Below are positions 1 through 8,491 of a DNA stretch of 64,000 nucleotides, in pieces. The notes under the pieces are model-generated. The model worked only from the letters and a program-made list of their open reading frames with translations. It was not told where the DNA came from and ran no database searches. A program made the position numbers and the translations under genes. How positions within the stretch are numbered: the first letter of the stretch is position 1; each line of letters begins with the position of its first letter. The stretch comes from Zobellia galactanivorans (GTDB lineage: Bacteria > Bacteroidota > Bacteroidia > Flavobacteriales > Flavobacteriaceae), in assembly GCF_000973105.1 (NCBI RefSeq), contig NC_015844.1:4956501-5020500 (forward strand). The letters run 5' to 3'.

Positions 1-117
1 TAGGTCCCAGTGGAAAGATGACCAACAGCCACAAGAAAGTACGCTATAAAGAGCGTAACAAATCTACATTTCTTATATATTTTGTAAAAACGTTAATATT
101 ATTATTTTTTTGTATAA

Positions 118-172
118 AAAAAGGACAAATAATTGTACTAAATTCAAATACCCCTATATATTTGTCCTTTTT
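118..172. terminator. Long perfect stem-loop, likely bidirectional terminator
   Basis: A perfect 14-bp inverted repeat pairs 118-131 (AAAAAGGACAAATA) with 159-172, around a 27-nt loop. The A-rich left and T-rich right arms give U-tracts on either strand. It probably ends a gene lying before the window; a frame open from base 2 and stopping at 47-49 could be that gene's last residues, but this cannot be proven. From 173 to 416 I see only AT-rich sequence without a convincing gene or promoter. Confidence 0.6.
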
Positions 173-416
173 GCACATAAATAGCGGTAGAATAGCATAG
201 AATATATAAAATTTTGAACAAAATTCCTTTTTTTTTACTATAAAATCCTTTTAATTTACTGAAGAGATATTGTTGCTTTACCAGCAAACCACCCTTGGTT
301 AACAAAACCGATGACAGGGCGACATATTACATGGTAAATCAATACAAAAGGAGAGTAGTTCTAGAAGTTTAAATATTCGTGCTTGTCACCAACAAGGACG
401 ATGGTAAATTACATTT

Positions 417-1001
417 ATGGCATTTGTACTATCAAGTATGATGGAACTAGGTACGAAAGCCCCTAATTTTAGGTTGCGCGATACCGTTTCCAATAACTTT
501 ATGAGCCTGTGCGACATCAAATCCGATATAGCTACGGTCATAGTTTTTCTTTGCAACCACTGCCCCTTTGTTCAACACATCAATCCGAAATTGGTGGAAA
601 TCGCTAACAAATACCAAGAATTAGGCGTTACATTTATTGCAATCAGTAGCAATGACGTTGAACAAAGTCCCAAAGACGCCCCGGTATTTATGAAGCAAAT
701 TGCGGAATACCACAACTATCCTTTTCCTTACCTGTACGACGAGCACCAAAATGCCGCCCTTACCTACGAAGCACAGAGCACCCCTGATTTTTTTGTTTTC
801 GACCACAACATGGAATGTGCCTACTCGGGAAGATTCGACATGACCCGTCCCTGCATTGCAAAAGCTACGGGCCAAGATTTGTGCAAGGCCCTTGACCACC
901 TGATAGAAGGCAAAGAAGTCGATTCTAACCAATACCCCAGCATGGGCTCGAGTATCATTTGGAAAAGAAGCTATACCAACAAGAAGACTGACTTCCCCTA
1001 A
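417..1001 (+). CDS. Thioredoxin-like fold protein (AhpC/TSA, redoxin type)
   Basis: A 194-residue cytoplasmic protein of the redoxin/AhpC-TSA superfamily. It opens with the family pattern LGTKAPNF and has a CNHC motif at residues 46-49 followed by Pro, at the position of the CxxC redox centre of thioredoxin-like proteins. No signal peptide is present. A likely role is thiol-disulfide exchange or peroxide handling, in keeping with the stress genes that follow, but the substrate is unknown. The first ATG is used because family members usually carry a few residues before the LGTKAP stretch; an internal ATG seven codons later is possible. It converges on the AraC gene with 15 bp between stops. 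Confidence 0.8.
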   Translation: MAFVLSSMMELGTKAPNFRLRDTVSNNFMSLCDIKSDIATVIVFLCNHCPFVQHINPKLVEIANKYQELGVTFIAISSNDVEQSPKDAPVFMKQIAEYHNYPFPYLYDEHQNAALTYEAQSTPDFFVFDHNMECAYSGRFDMTRPCIAKATGQDLCKALDHLIEGKEVDSNQYPSMGSSIIWKRSYTNKKTDFP

Positions 1002-1016
1002 AAGTTCATTTTTGAA

Positions 1017-1910
1017 CTATACCTGAGCAGAACAGGAGTTTCTCTTTAAGATCATATATTCCCCATTGTTCTTGAATTCCCGAATCGAAGTCCCCGCATA
1101 ACGTTTAAAGGTTTTGGATAAGTGGCTTACATCGGTAAACCCAAGGTCATCGGCAATCTCGGAAAGGGTAAAGTCGGAGTTTAACAAGCGTATCTCCACC
1201 AACTTAAGCTTGGCCTTAATAATATACTCGCGGAGGGATATTTTTACCTGCTTCCTAAAATACTCGCTTACATAGGTGGGCGACATCATAAAAGTCTTTG
1301 CCAGGTTATCGATTTTCAAAAGCTCCGGCTTATCGATATGCTCATTGATATAGGCCAACATTTTAGTAATCCGCTCGTCACTGACCTTTTGCGCCATCTC
1401 ATAATAACTTCCCTTTTTAATGTTGCGGATCAAAAGTTCCAATATACTGGTCATAAGACTGGTTATAAGCTGTACCGATTCCCGCTCATAGCTCCGTGAT
1501 TCTTGCAATATCATGGTCACCAGATTCTGAAGGTGCTGTCGGTCAAGATCCGTCTTAATGATATCACCTGGCAATTGATTGTAGTTTGAAAGAATATAGG
1601 CCGCCTCATTGAACCACTCGTTCCGGTCAATATGCATGCCACGGCTTCCCTTTTTAAAGAAAGAATCGGTGAATTTTAAAAAAACAAATCGCGTCGGCCT
1701 AGTTATGGTAAACGAATGACATTTTAAAGGAGGAAGCAAAAAGACACTGTCCTTCGTATAAGGATAGTGATTGTAATTGATACACTGGGTACCCGAACCT
1801 TCCTTAATAAGAACCAATTCAAAAAAATTGTTTTTGACGGGACGCTGTTTCCAATCCGTCAATTCTATTTCTTGTATTTCAAAAGGTTTATGAGCTTCTA
1901 ATACTTGCAT
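1017..1910 (-). CDS. AraC-family transcriptional regulator
   Basis: A 297-residue regulator with an N-terminal cupin-like sensing region (about residues 15-150) and a C-terminal double helix-turn-helix AraC domain (about 178-280), including the conserved stretches LAKTFMMSPTYVSEYFRK and LGFTDVSHLSKTFKRYAG. It is transcribed away from the agarase gene. A two-copy 21-bp-period repeat sits 74-111 bp before its start and overlaps a candidate -7 box for this gene. The same repeat precedes two downstream stress operons. I infer that it controls itself and those operons and responds to redox or electrophile stress; the effector is unknown. Control of the agarase is possible but less supported. Confidence 0.9.
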   Translation of the reverse strand: MQVLEAHKPFEIQEIELTDWKQRPVKNNFFELVLIKEGSGTQCINYNHYPYTKDSVFLLPPLKCHSFTITRPTRFVFLKFTDSFFKKGSRGMHIDRNEWFNEAAYILSNYNQLPGDIIKTDLDRQHLQNLVTMILQESRSYERESVQLITSLMTSILELLIRNIKKGSYYEMAQKVSDERITKMLAYINEHIDKPELLKIDNLAKTFMMSPTYVSEYFRKQVKISLREYIIKAKLKLVEIRLLNSDFTLSEIADDLGFTDVSHLSKTFKRYAGTSIREFKNNGEYMILKRNSCSAQV

Positions 1911-1983
1911 GTTTGTTTGATTTATTCAAAATCATCCGTTAAAATTAAAAAAAATAATAGTACAAGTGGTGTATCCGAGCCCA

Positions 1984-2021
1984 AAAACCTTTTATTGTAC
2001 AAAAATATCCAATTTTTATAC
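1984..2021. promoter_or_regulatory. Candidate AraC-type operator, site A, with reverse -7 box
   Basis: Two 17-bp half-sites lie 21 bp apart, at 1984-2000 (AAAACCTTTTATTGTAC) and 2005-2021 (ATATCCAATTTTTATAC), 11 of 17 bases identical. They align without gaps to sites B (3931-3968) and C (7703-7740). A minus-strand -7 box of the Bacteroidota type (TATTTTTG, 2007 to 2000) overlaps the site, which would suit autoregulation of the AraC gene. The rest of the 524-bp gap to the agarase is AT-rich and contains one further inverted repeat. Confidence 0.6.
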
Positions 2022-2224
2022 CACACGTGGCTAGAGCGAAACTAGTTCCCATCGCAAGGTTTCCTTTCTAAAAACACCCTTCAAAACCACCTTATGTTTA
2101 TAGGCCAATAGCCATAGCAAAATGATGCTTATTAAGGTCATTTTGACCCTTTTTCACCACAACCAAGGAGACATAATTATAAGTTTACGCCTTAAATATT
2201 ATAAGTAAATACTATAAATATTGT

Positions 2225-2269
2225 AGGAATTAAAATAATAAATAAAAATAATTATTTTTTTTAATTCCT
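2225..2269. repeat. Inverted repeat upstream of the agarase gene
   Basis: AGGAATTAAAA at 2225-2235 pairs perfectly with TTTTAATTCCT at 2259-2269 across an AT-rich 23-nt loop. It lies 165 bp before the agarase start. It could be an operator or an mRNA hairpin; no -7 box can be placed with confidence next to it. Confidence 0.45.
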
Positions 2270-2434
2270 GCGTTAACCCTATATAATTCAGCGGACCATC
2301 GGTAAAATGCAACTTCTTTTAATCGACTACAAAAACCATGTTTAGTTTTTGTCAAGTCGCCTTTATTTAATTATACGTCCTAAAGATTAATTTGGACGTG
2401 TTAATTTTTTTAAGAACCCTAAAATCAAATACAA

Positions 2435-3868
2435 ATGAAAAGAAGTATCCTACTTGCGATTATCGCATTTTTACAGTTTTTTACATCCTACGGACAATAC
2501 GATTGGGACAACGTGCCCATACCGGCCAATGCTGGGGCCGGCAAAACATGGAAGCTGCAAACCGCCGCCAGTGACGATTTCAACTACACCTTTAATCCCA
2601 CGAACAATGTGGTAGATTTTGGTCCCAATGGAAATATGAAATGGTACAACAAATACCACAATCGTCCCAATGGGCAACCCAATAATTTTGAAGGCCCCGG
2701 CCCGACCAAATGGATGCAAAACCATGTAGCCGTTTCTGGAGGCAACCTGAACATTTGGGCATCTCGAATTCCCGGAGCCACAAAATCCTTTACCGGCTCA
2801 AACAACACCCCTATAAGTAGACCCGAGACTAGGGCCGGTTGTATCACCAATAAAACGCGGGTAAAATATCCGGTATTCGTAGAAGCCAGGGTAAAAGTCA
2901 TGAATTCCACCTTGGCCTCCGATATTTGGCTATTGAGTCCTGATGACACCCAGGAAATCGATATTATGGAATGCTATGGAGGCCCTGGAAACGACAACAG
3001 GAACAGTTATTTTGCATCTAAGATCCACTTGAGCCACCATGTTTTTATCAGACCCCCTAATTTTAAGGATTACCAACCCGCCGACCTTAATAGCTGGTGG
3101 GGCAAAAACGGCGTAACCCAATGGGGAGGCAAAACCATCAGGATCGGGGTGAACTGGGTATCCCCAACACGACTGGAGTATTTTGTAGACGGACAAATGG
3201 TAAGGATATTGGACAACGACGCCGTACAGACAAGGTTGGCCGATGGCACTTGGCAATATACCTACCCGGCCGGTGTTACGAGCACAGGGGTAAACGGACA
3301 ACTGATCAAGGAGAATGGCTATCAAAAAATGAATATCGCATCTAGCTTAAGCGACGCCAAAAACAAGTCGAACATTAGCGTTATCGACCCCTTTAATTAC
3401 TTAAACAACGGCAGAAAATTTAGCAAAGAGATGGATATCATCATTAATGTGGAAGACCAAAGTTGGCAAGCCGAAGCCTATCGATCCCCCAATGCTGCGG
3501 AGATGGCCAACTTTTACGACAACAACTTATTGGTAGACTGGATCCGGGTTTACAAACCTGTGAACGCAAGTGCCGCCAATAGTGCCGAAACTACATCGAC
3601 TGTAGAAAAACCCGCTAGTTTTGAGCCTCAAGGCCAACCTACGGAAAAATTACAGGTATACCCCGTTCCCGCAACGGATGTATTGAACATTTCGCAATCC
3701 GATTATGTTGAAGCCAGAGTGTACAACCTAAAAGGTTGGGTTATGCTAAGGAAAGATGTGATCGATCAAAAAATCGATGTTTCTTCCCTGAAAAAGGGCA
3801 TCTATATATTGGAAATTACCAAAGCCACCGGTGAGACGGTAAAACAAAAAATCGTTATCTCCGAGTAA
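2435..3868 (+). CDS. agaD: Secreted beta-agarase, GH16, with type IX secretion tail
   Basis: A 477-residue secreted endo-acting enzyme that cleaves beta-1,4 bonds in agarose. Residues 1-20 are a signal peptide. The GH16 domain covers about 22-376, with the catalytic motif EIDIME (E174 nucleophile, D176, E179 acid/base), which is typical of agarases. A Ser/Thr/Glu-rich linker follows, then a type A type IX sorting domain at about 404-477, which predicts export by the T9SS and cell-surface attachment or release. From memory it most resembles Zobellia galactanivorans AgaD, with an unusually long insertion (about 225-320) between strands; the exact symbol needs alignment. It stands alone, divergent from the AraC regulator, and ends at a strong terminator. 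Confidence 0.88.
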   Translation: MKRSILLAIIAFLQFFTSYGQYDWDNVPIPANAGAGKTWKLQTAASDDFNYTFNPTNNVVDFGPNGNMKWYNKYHNRPNGQPNNFEGPGPTKWMQNHVAVSGGNLNIWASRIPGATKSFTGSNNTPISRPETRAGCITNKTRVKYPVFVEARVKVMNSTLASDIWLLSPDDTQEIDIMECYGGPGNDNRNSYFASKIHLSHHVFIRPPNFKDYQPADLNSWWGKNGVTQWGGKTIRIGVNWVSPTRLEYFVDGQMVRILDNDAVQTRLADGTWQYTYPAGVTSTGVNGQLIKENGYQKMNIASSLSDAKNKSNISVIDPFNYLNNGRKFSKEMDIIINVEDQSWQAEAYRSPNAAEMANFYDNNLLVDWIRVYKPVNASAANSAETTSTVEKPASFEPQGQPTEKLQVYPVPATDVLNISQSDYVEARVYNLKGWVMLRKDVIDQKIDVSSLKKGIYILEITKATGETVKQKIVISE

Positions 3869-3889
3869 ATCCCCCTATTTCATATCTAT

Positions 3890-3924
3890 GCCCAAAACAG
3901 TTGATTTCTGTTTTGGGCTTTTTC
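3890..3924 (+). terminator. Rho-independent terminator after the agarase
   Basis: GCCCAAAACAG at 3890-3900 pairs perfectly with 3908-3918 around a 7-nt loop, followed by a T-rich tract. It closes the monocistronic agarase transcript. Confidence 0.85.
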
Positions 3925-3930
3925 TTTTTA

Positions 3931-4000
3931 CAAACCTTCATTTGTACACAAATACCCATTTTTTATACACCAAACGAACTATAAGCCTACCTTATCTTTG
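3931..4000 (+). promoter_or_regulatory. Candidate AraC-type operator site B with -7 promoter box
   Basis: Half-sites at 3931-3947 and 3952-3968 are spaced by 21 bp and match sites A and C. A consensus -7 box TATCTTTG lies at 3993-4000, 25 bp after the second half-site, exactly as at site C. The transcript would start near 4007 and have a leader of about 260 nt before the next gene. That leader holds a 19-codon ORF (4133-4192) with no recognisable product. Confidence 0.65.
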
Positions 4001-4268
4001 TATGACATAAAGCCAGTGCCGAGCTTAGCCCTCAAAGCTTTTTAAAGACCTCTTCTACAAATCAATACGAGCTGTACCAGAAGTCCTTATAAAGTCATAG
4101 GGGAGCACTGTTTAAACCTTCGTTCAGACGGAATGGCAGCTAATCAAAAAGGAACGGTTTATGTGTTTACATACACCCCCTCCAAATCTTAAACGTCAAA
4201 AAACTCGAGCCCGTAGGTATGGGCAAAACCGAATTAATAACAACACATAACACTAAAGAAAAAACAAC

Positions 4269-4568
4269 ATGAAAAAATCGTATTTGACCATAGTCGCCAA
4301 AATTGTGGTAAAAGAAGGACACAGGGAGTTTGTAAAGGCCGAATTGCTCAAGTTGTTGGACAGCACGAGGGCAGAAGAAGGTAATATCTGTTACGACCTA
4401 CACCAAGACAACGAAAACCCCAATCTCTTTCTGTTTTTCGAAAGATGGGTAAACCGCGAGTTGTGGCAGGCCCATATGAAAAACGAACAATTGGCTCATT
4501 ACCTAAAGGTCACCGAAGGCAAAATAGAAGAATTTACCTTGAACGAAATGACAGAAATAGTAAACTGA
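4269..4568 (+). CDS. Antibiotic biosynthesis monooxygenase (ABM) domain protein, YgiN-like
   Basis: A 99-residue single-domain protein of the ABM/quinol-monooxygenase fold (dimeric alpha/beta barrel). The family core is visible as AEEGNICYDLHQDNENPNLFLFFERW followed in sequence by the ..AHMKNEQLAHY.. helix. Members such as E. coli YgiN oxidise or reduce quinols without a cofactor; the substrate here is unknown. It is the first gene of a stress operon reading into dps, aldo/keto reductase, SDR and alkB, behind operator site B. A strong hairpin terminator follows it at once, so it may be made in excess over the downstream genes. Confidence 0.85.
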   Translation: MKKSYLTIVAKIVVKEGHREFVKAELLKLLDSTRAEEGNICYDLHQDNENPNLFLFFERWVNRELWQAHMKNEQLAHYLKVTEGKIEEFTLNEMTEIVN

Positions 4569-4578
4569 TCACAAACAG

Positions 4579-4607
4579 CACACGCAGCCCATGCGTGTGT
4601 TTTTTTT
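4579..4607 (+). terminator. Terminator or attenuator between ABM gene and dps
   Basis: CACACGCA at 4579-4586 pairs with TGCGTGTG at 4592-4599 around a 5-nt loop, and eight T follow. It lies inside what otherwise looks like one operon, so dps and the genes after it either depend on read-through or have their own promoter, for which I see no clear -7 box in the remaining 22 bp. Confidence 0.85.
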
Positions 4608-4629
4608 AACACCATAGAATATTAGGGAC

Positions 4630-5103
4630 ATGAAAACGAATATCGGTATTTCAGAAGAAAACAGACAGGCCGTAGCCGATGAATTGGCCAAACTGCTGGC
4701 GGACGAATACGTATTGTACACCAAAACCAGAAACGCCCATTGGAATGTTGAAGGCCCCGATTTTTATGACAAGCATAAATTTTTCGAGACTCAGTACGAG
4801 GAATTGGCAGAAAGGGTAGATAACATTGCGGAACGCATACGTTCTTTGGGACACTATGCCCCGGCCACCCTAAAAGAGTTTTTGGCCTTGACGCACTTGA
4901 CCGAACGCGAACAGAACGATAATAGTTCCACCGGATTTATTAAAGAATTACTGCAAGACCACGAGACCATTTGTATTCATCTCAGGGAGATTATTATTCC
5001 TTTGGCGGACACATACAAAGATTTGGGAACCAGTGATTTTATCACCGCCTTATTGGAAGAACACGAGAAAACGGCGTGGTTCTTAAGGGCTCATTTAAAA
5101 TAG
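4630..5103 (+). CDS. dps: Dps family DNA-binding, iron-storing ferritin-like protein
   Basis: A 157-residue four-helix protein that assembles as a dodecamer, oxidises Fe(II) with hydrogen peroxide, stores iron and shields DNA. The intersubunit ferroxidase ligands are all in place: H37, H49, D64 and E68, with the family spacing, in the stretch starting NAHWNVEGPDFYDKHKFFE. The N-terminus is short and not rich in lysine, so DNA binding may be weak. It follows the ABM gene and a terminator and precedes the aldo/keto reductase by 22 bp. The company of redox enzymes and AlkB fits an oxidative stress role. Confidence 0.95.
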   Translation: MKTNIGISEENRQAVADELAKLLADEYVLYTKTRNAHWNVEGPDFYDKHKFFETQYEELAERVDNIAERIRSLGHYAPATLKEFLALTHLTEREQNDNSSTGFIKELLQDHETICIHLREIIIPLADTYKDLGTSDFITALLEEHEKTAWFLRAHLK

Positions 5104-5125
5104 CATAATTATAGACAGGATTAAG

Positions 5126-6070
5126 ATGAAAAAAGTAAACATAGAAAATACAGATCTAGAAGTATCACGAATTAATTTTGGGGGCAATGTCTTTGGTTGG
5201 ACATTGGACGAAAAGCAATCCTTTGAAATTTTAGATGCCTTTACCGATGCCGGCCTTAATTTTATAGATACCGCCGACACCTATAGTTGGTGGGTAAATG
5301 GGGTAGGAGGTCAATCGGAGACCATTATCGGAAAATGGATGAAAGAGCGGGGCAACAGGGACCAAATAGTGCTGGCCACCAAAGTAGGTTCCGAAACCAA
5401 GGAACACCCCAATGACATTAGCAAGAAGCATATTCTAAAGTCCGTTGACGAGTCGCTACTACGCCTTCAGACCGACTACATAGACTTGTACTACACCCAT
5501 TTTGACGATGATGTTACCCCAGTGGAAGAAACGCTGTCCACCTACGATGAAATCATAAAGGCAGGCAAGGTACGCCATATTGCGGCCTCCAATCTATCGC
5601 CCGAAAGATTGGTTGAGTCCTTTAAGGTGTCTGAAGCGAACAACCTTCCCAAATACGTGGCCTTACAACCGCATTACAACTTAGTGGAGCGTGAAGGGTA
5701 CGAAAGCAAATATGCCGGGATTGTTGAAGAATACGGACTAAGTGTAATGACCTATTTTTCTTTGGCAAGTGGATTCCTGACCGGTAAATATCGTTCTGAG
5801 GATGATTTGAACAAAAGTGTTCGTGGAGGTAGCGTAAAGCAATACTTGACCCCAAAAGGTTTGGAAATCATCAAGGCCCTCGATACCGTTTCGGAAAAAC
5901 ACGGCACCAAACCGGCAACGGTGGCCCTGGCCTGGTTAATGGCCCAACCACATGTTGCGGCACCCATTGTAAGCGCCACTAGCAAAAGTCAATTGCAAAC
6001 CTTGTTCGACGCCCCTAAATTGAATTTAGATACAGAAGACCTGGAATTACTTGAAACAGCCAGCAAATAA
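5126..6070 (+). CDS. Aldo/keto reductase
   Basis: A 314-residue cytosolic NADPH-dependent TIM-barrel reductase. The catalytic tetrad is present as D48, Y53, K86 and H125 (in FIDTADTYSWW, LATKVG and YYTHFDD). The C-terminal cofactor-binding part ends with the usual APIVSATS stretch. It would reduce aldehydes or ketones; in this setting probably reactive carbonyls formed by lipid or sugar oxidation, which is an inference. It sits third in the stress operon, 22 bp after dps and 18 bp before the SDR. Confidence 0.93.
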   Translation: MKKVNIENTDLEVSRINFGGNVFGWTLDEKQSFEILDAFTDAGLNFIDTADTYSWWVNGVGGQSETIIGKWMKERGNRDQIVLATKVGSETKEHPNDISKKHILKSVDESLLRLQTDYIDLYYTHFDDDVTPVEETLSTYDEIIKAGKVRHIAASNLSPERLVESFKVSEANNLPKYVALQPHYNLVEREGYESKYAGIVEEYGLSVMTYFSLASGFLTGKYRSEDDLNKSVRGGSVKQYLTPKGLEIIKALDTVSEKHGTKPATVALAWLMAQPHVAAPIVSATSKSQLQTLFDAPKLNLDTEDLELLETASK

Positions 6071-6088
6071 CTTTTAAAAGAGAAGAAA

Positions 6089-6883
6089 ATGGATTTAAGA
6101 ATTAAAGACAAAATCGCCTTTATCAGCGGCTCTACCGCAGGTATCGGTTACGCCACAGCAGAGCGTTTTTTAAACGAAGGCGCCACGGTTATCATTAACG
6201 GCAGAAAACAAGAATCGGTTGACGCTGCGGTAGAAAAACTAAAGGCAAGTACCCAAAGTAATAATGTTTCGGGGGTTGCAGCGGATTTTTCTAAAGTGGA
6301 GGATATTGACAGGCTGCTCAAGGAAGTGCCCGAAGTAGACATCTTGGTAAATAACACCGGTATTTTCGAACCTAAGGCATTTGTCGATATTCCCGATGAG
6401 GACTGGTTTCGTTTTTTTGAGGTCAATGTCATGAGCGGCATCCGTTTGTCTCGTCATTATTTCCCGAAAATGCTGAAGAAAAACTGGGGCCGTATCATTT
6501 TTATCTCCAGTGAATCGGCCGTATTCATTCCCGATGAGATGATCCATTACGGAATGACAAAAACCGCACAATTGGCCGTGAGCAGGGGATTGGCGGAATT
6601 GACCAAAGGCACTAATGTTACGGTGAATTCCATTCTACCAGGACCGACAAAATCAAAAGGCGTAAGTGGTTTTATTAAAGATTTGGCCAAGGCCGATAAC
6701 CTTTCCGAGGAAGCCGTTGAAGAGAATTTCTTTAAAAACATGCGCCCAACATCCTTGATTGGACGCTTTGCCTCTGTCGATGAAGTTGCCAATACCATTG
6801 TATATTATTGTAGTGAATTGGCCTCGGCTACCAATGGGGCATCGATTAGGGTTGAAGGCGGATTGATCCGGTCTATCCTGTAA
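6089..6883 (+). CDS. Short-chain dehydrogenase/reductase (SDR)
   Basis: A 264-residue classical SDR with the Rossmann motif SGSTAGIG at 13-20, NNTG in place of NNAG at 88-91, and catalytic S141, Y154 and K158 (YGMTK). It therefore looks catalytically intact and NAD(P)-dependent; the substrate is unknown. It belongs to the same operon as dps and the aldo/keto reductase, with an 81-bp gap before alkB that shows no terminator. Confidence 0.92.
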   Translation: MDLRIKDKIAFISGSTAGIGYATAERFLNEGATVIINGRKQESVDAAVEKLKASTQSNNVSGVAADFSKVEDIDRLLKEVPEVDILVNNTGIFEPKAFVDIPDEDWFRFFEVNVMSGIRLSRHYFPKMLKKNWGRIIFISSESAVFIPDEMIHYGMTKTAQLAVSRGLAELTKGTNVTVNSILPGPTKSKGVSGFIKDLAKADNLSEEAVEENFFKNMRPTSLIGRFASVDEVANTIVYYCSELASATNGASIRVEGGLIRSIL

Positions 6884-6964
6884 GGCAATGGGTAACATAA
6901 AAAGCTGCTGGTAGATTTGGGTTCCTAGTTCGGTTTAAATAAGAATGGTTTAAGGAAGGAAGAG

Positions 6965-7600
6965 ATGGATTTATTTAATCAGGGGGACTTATTTTCAACA
7001 AATGAAGTCCGTAAAACGGAATTTGATCTACCAGGAGCCGATGTTACCTTATTCGAGAATTTCTTTAGTTTAGAAGAGAGCAATAGGCTATTCAATAACT
7101 TATTAAAAAACACTCCTTGGCAACAAGAGCATATTACCATTCACGGTAAAAATGTGAATTACCCACGACTGACCGCTTGGTATGGCGATGTTAGCAAGGA
7201 TATTCAATACACGAATACAAAAAGTAAAATGCACTTATGGAATGCAGATTTACTTTTTATAAAAGAGCGAATAGAGCAGGAGGTCAGCGTTAATTTCACA
7301 CGCTGCTTACTGAATTATTACAGAGATGGCAAAGACAGCGTAGACTGGCATCAAGATTACAAGGGAGACCAAAGAAAGAACACCGCTATCGCTTCGGTAA
7401 CCTTTGGGGCTACCAAGCCCTTTCAATTAAAACATGTGTCAAGAACAGATTTAAAACGCATTGATATTCCGTTGACGAGTGGCAGCCTTTTATTGATGCA
7501 AGGGGCTACACAGCAAAACTATAAGCATAAGATACCTAAAACCGCTAAGCAAATCAAACCAAGGATCAACTTGACATTTAGGTGGCTTCCCCAAAGGTAA
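6965..7600 (+). CDS. alkB: AlkB-type 2-oxoglutarate/Fe(II) dioxygenase, DNA alkylation repair
   Basis: A 211-residue dioxygenase that oxidatively removes alkyl groups from damaged bases. The iron ligands H129, D131 (WHQD) and H188, and the 2-oxoglutarate-binding R200 and R206 (RINLTFR), are all seen, as is the substrate-loop motif PRLTAWYGD. The size and motifs fit the AlkB/ALKBH2-3-like branch common in Bacteroidota. As last gene of the stress operon it links the locus to electrophile or lipid-peroxide damage. No clear terminator follows before operator site C. Confidence 0.92.
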   Translation: MDLFNQGDLFSTNEVRKTEFDLPGADVTLFENFFSLEESNRLFNNLLKNTPWQQEHITIHGKNVNYPRLTAWYGDVSKDIQYTNTKSKMHLWNADLLFIKERIEQEVSVNFTRCLLNYYRDGKDSVDWHQDYKGDQRKNTAIASVTFGATKPFQLKHVSRTDLKRIDIPLTSGSLLLMQGATQQNYKHKIPKTAKQIKPRINLTFRWLPQR

Positions 7601-7702
7601 CCTTGTACTTATAAAGGCTTACTATATAATCAACGGAGTGATTTCTCCCATTTTTCTTAAAAAACCCTGTTTATTGGGGGAATTTTATGACCAAGTCCCT
7701 CC

Positions 7703-7772
7703 AAAACCTTTTTTTGTACCAACAACACCTTTTTTTATACACCAATTCGAACATGTCACCTATTTATCTTTG
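7703..7772 (+). promoter_or_regulatory. Candidate AraC-type operator site C with -7 promoter box
   Basis: The clearest of three sites. AAAACCTTTTTTTGTAC (7703-7719) is repeated 21 bp on as AACACCTTTTTTTATAC (7724-7740), 15 of 17 bases identical. The -7 box TATCTTTG is at 7765-7772, 25 bp after the second half-site and 35 bp before the nitroreductase start. The arrangement is what is expected for an AraC dimer activating from next to the -33 region. Confidence 0.7.
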
Positions 7773-7807
7773 CCATAAAATATTCAATCAATATAATAAC
7801 AACACAA

Positions 7808-8467
7808 ATGAGCCTAAGAGAAATATTGAACTGGAGGTACACCACCAAAGCGTATGACGCAAGTAAAAAAATATCCGATGCGGATATGGCGGAAATCAAG
7901 AATCTTCTAAGGATGAGTCCATCCAGTGTTAACTTACAACCTTGGCATTTTATCATTGCCGAAACGGAAGAAGGAAAAGCACGCATGGCAAAAGGAACCC
8001 AAGGATTTTTTCATTTTAACGAACCCAAGATAAGCAATGCCTCGGCCGTGGTTTTGTTTTGTTCAAAAACCGATGCGGACGAAGACTACTACAAGCATAT
8101 TGCCGACACTGAAGACAAAAACGGAAGATTCCCCAACGAGGATATAAAAAATGGATTTTTAGGTGCCGTTAAAACATTTGCCGGTATCCATAAATACGAT
8201 CTAAAGGACCTGCAACACTGGATGGAGAAACAAGTTTACCTTAACATAGGAAGCTTCTTATTGGGCGTGGCAAGTTTAGGTATCGACGCAACGCCCATGG
8301 AAGGAATCGATGTGAAGGCTTTGGATGAAGAATTCGGATTAAGGGAAAAAGGATATACTGCTTTGGTAGCCGTTTCCTTAGGATATAGAGCGGAATCCGA
8401 TTTCAATTCTACGGATAAAACACCAAAATCCAGATTGCCCGAAAGCGAAATTTTAACGGTGATATAA
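7808..8467 (+). CDS. Nitroreductase family protein, NfsB-like, FMN-dependent
   Basis: A 219-residue flavoprotein of the NfsB/FRase I type that passes electrons from NAD(P)H to nitroaromatics or quinones. Family hallmarks are the N-terminal RYTTKAYD FMN-phosphate contact, MSPSSVNLQPW, and the C-terminal VAVSLGYRAESD glycine-rich stretch followed by a KSRLPE tail. It heads a second stress operon behind operator site C and is 24 bp from the next gene. Confidence 0.93.
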   Translation: MSLREILNWRYTTKAYDASKKISDADMAEIKNLLRMSPSSVNLQPWHFIIAETEEGKARMAKGTQGFFHFNEPKISNASAVVLFCSKTDADEDYYKHIADTEDKNGRFPNEDIKNGFLGAVKTFAGIHKYDLKDLQHWMEKQVYLNIGSFLLGVASLGIDATPMEGIDVKALDEEFGLREKGYTALVAVSLGYRAESDFNSTDKTPKSRLPESEILTVI

Positions 8468-8491
8468 ATTCATTCAAAATACGAAACCAAG

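Noticed and set aside
18-200. 60-codon ORF at the window start
   Set aside because: It runs through the 14-bp terminator stem-loop and has no family resemblance; composition is that of AT-rich spacer.
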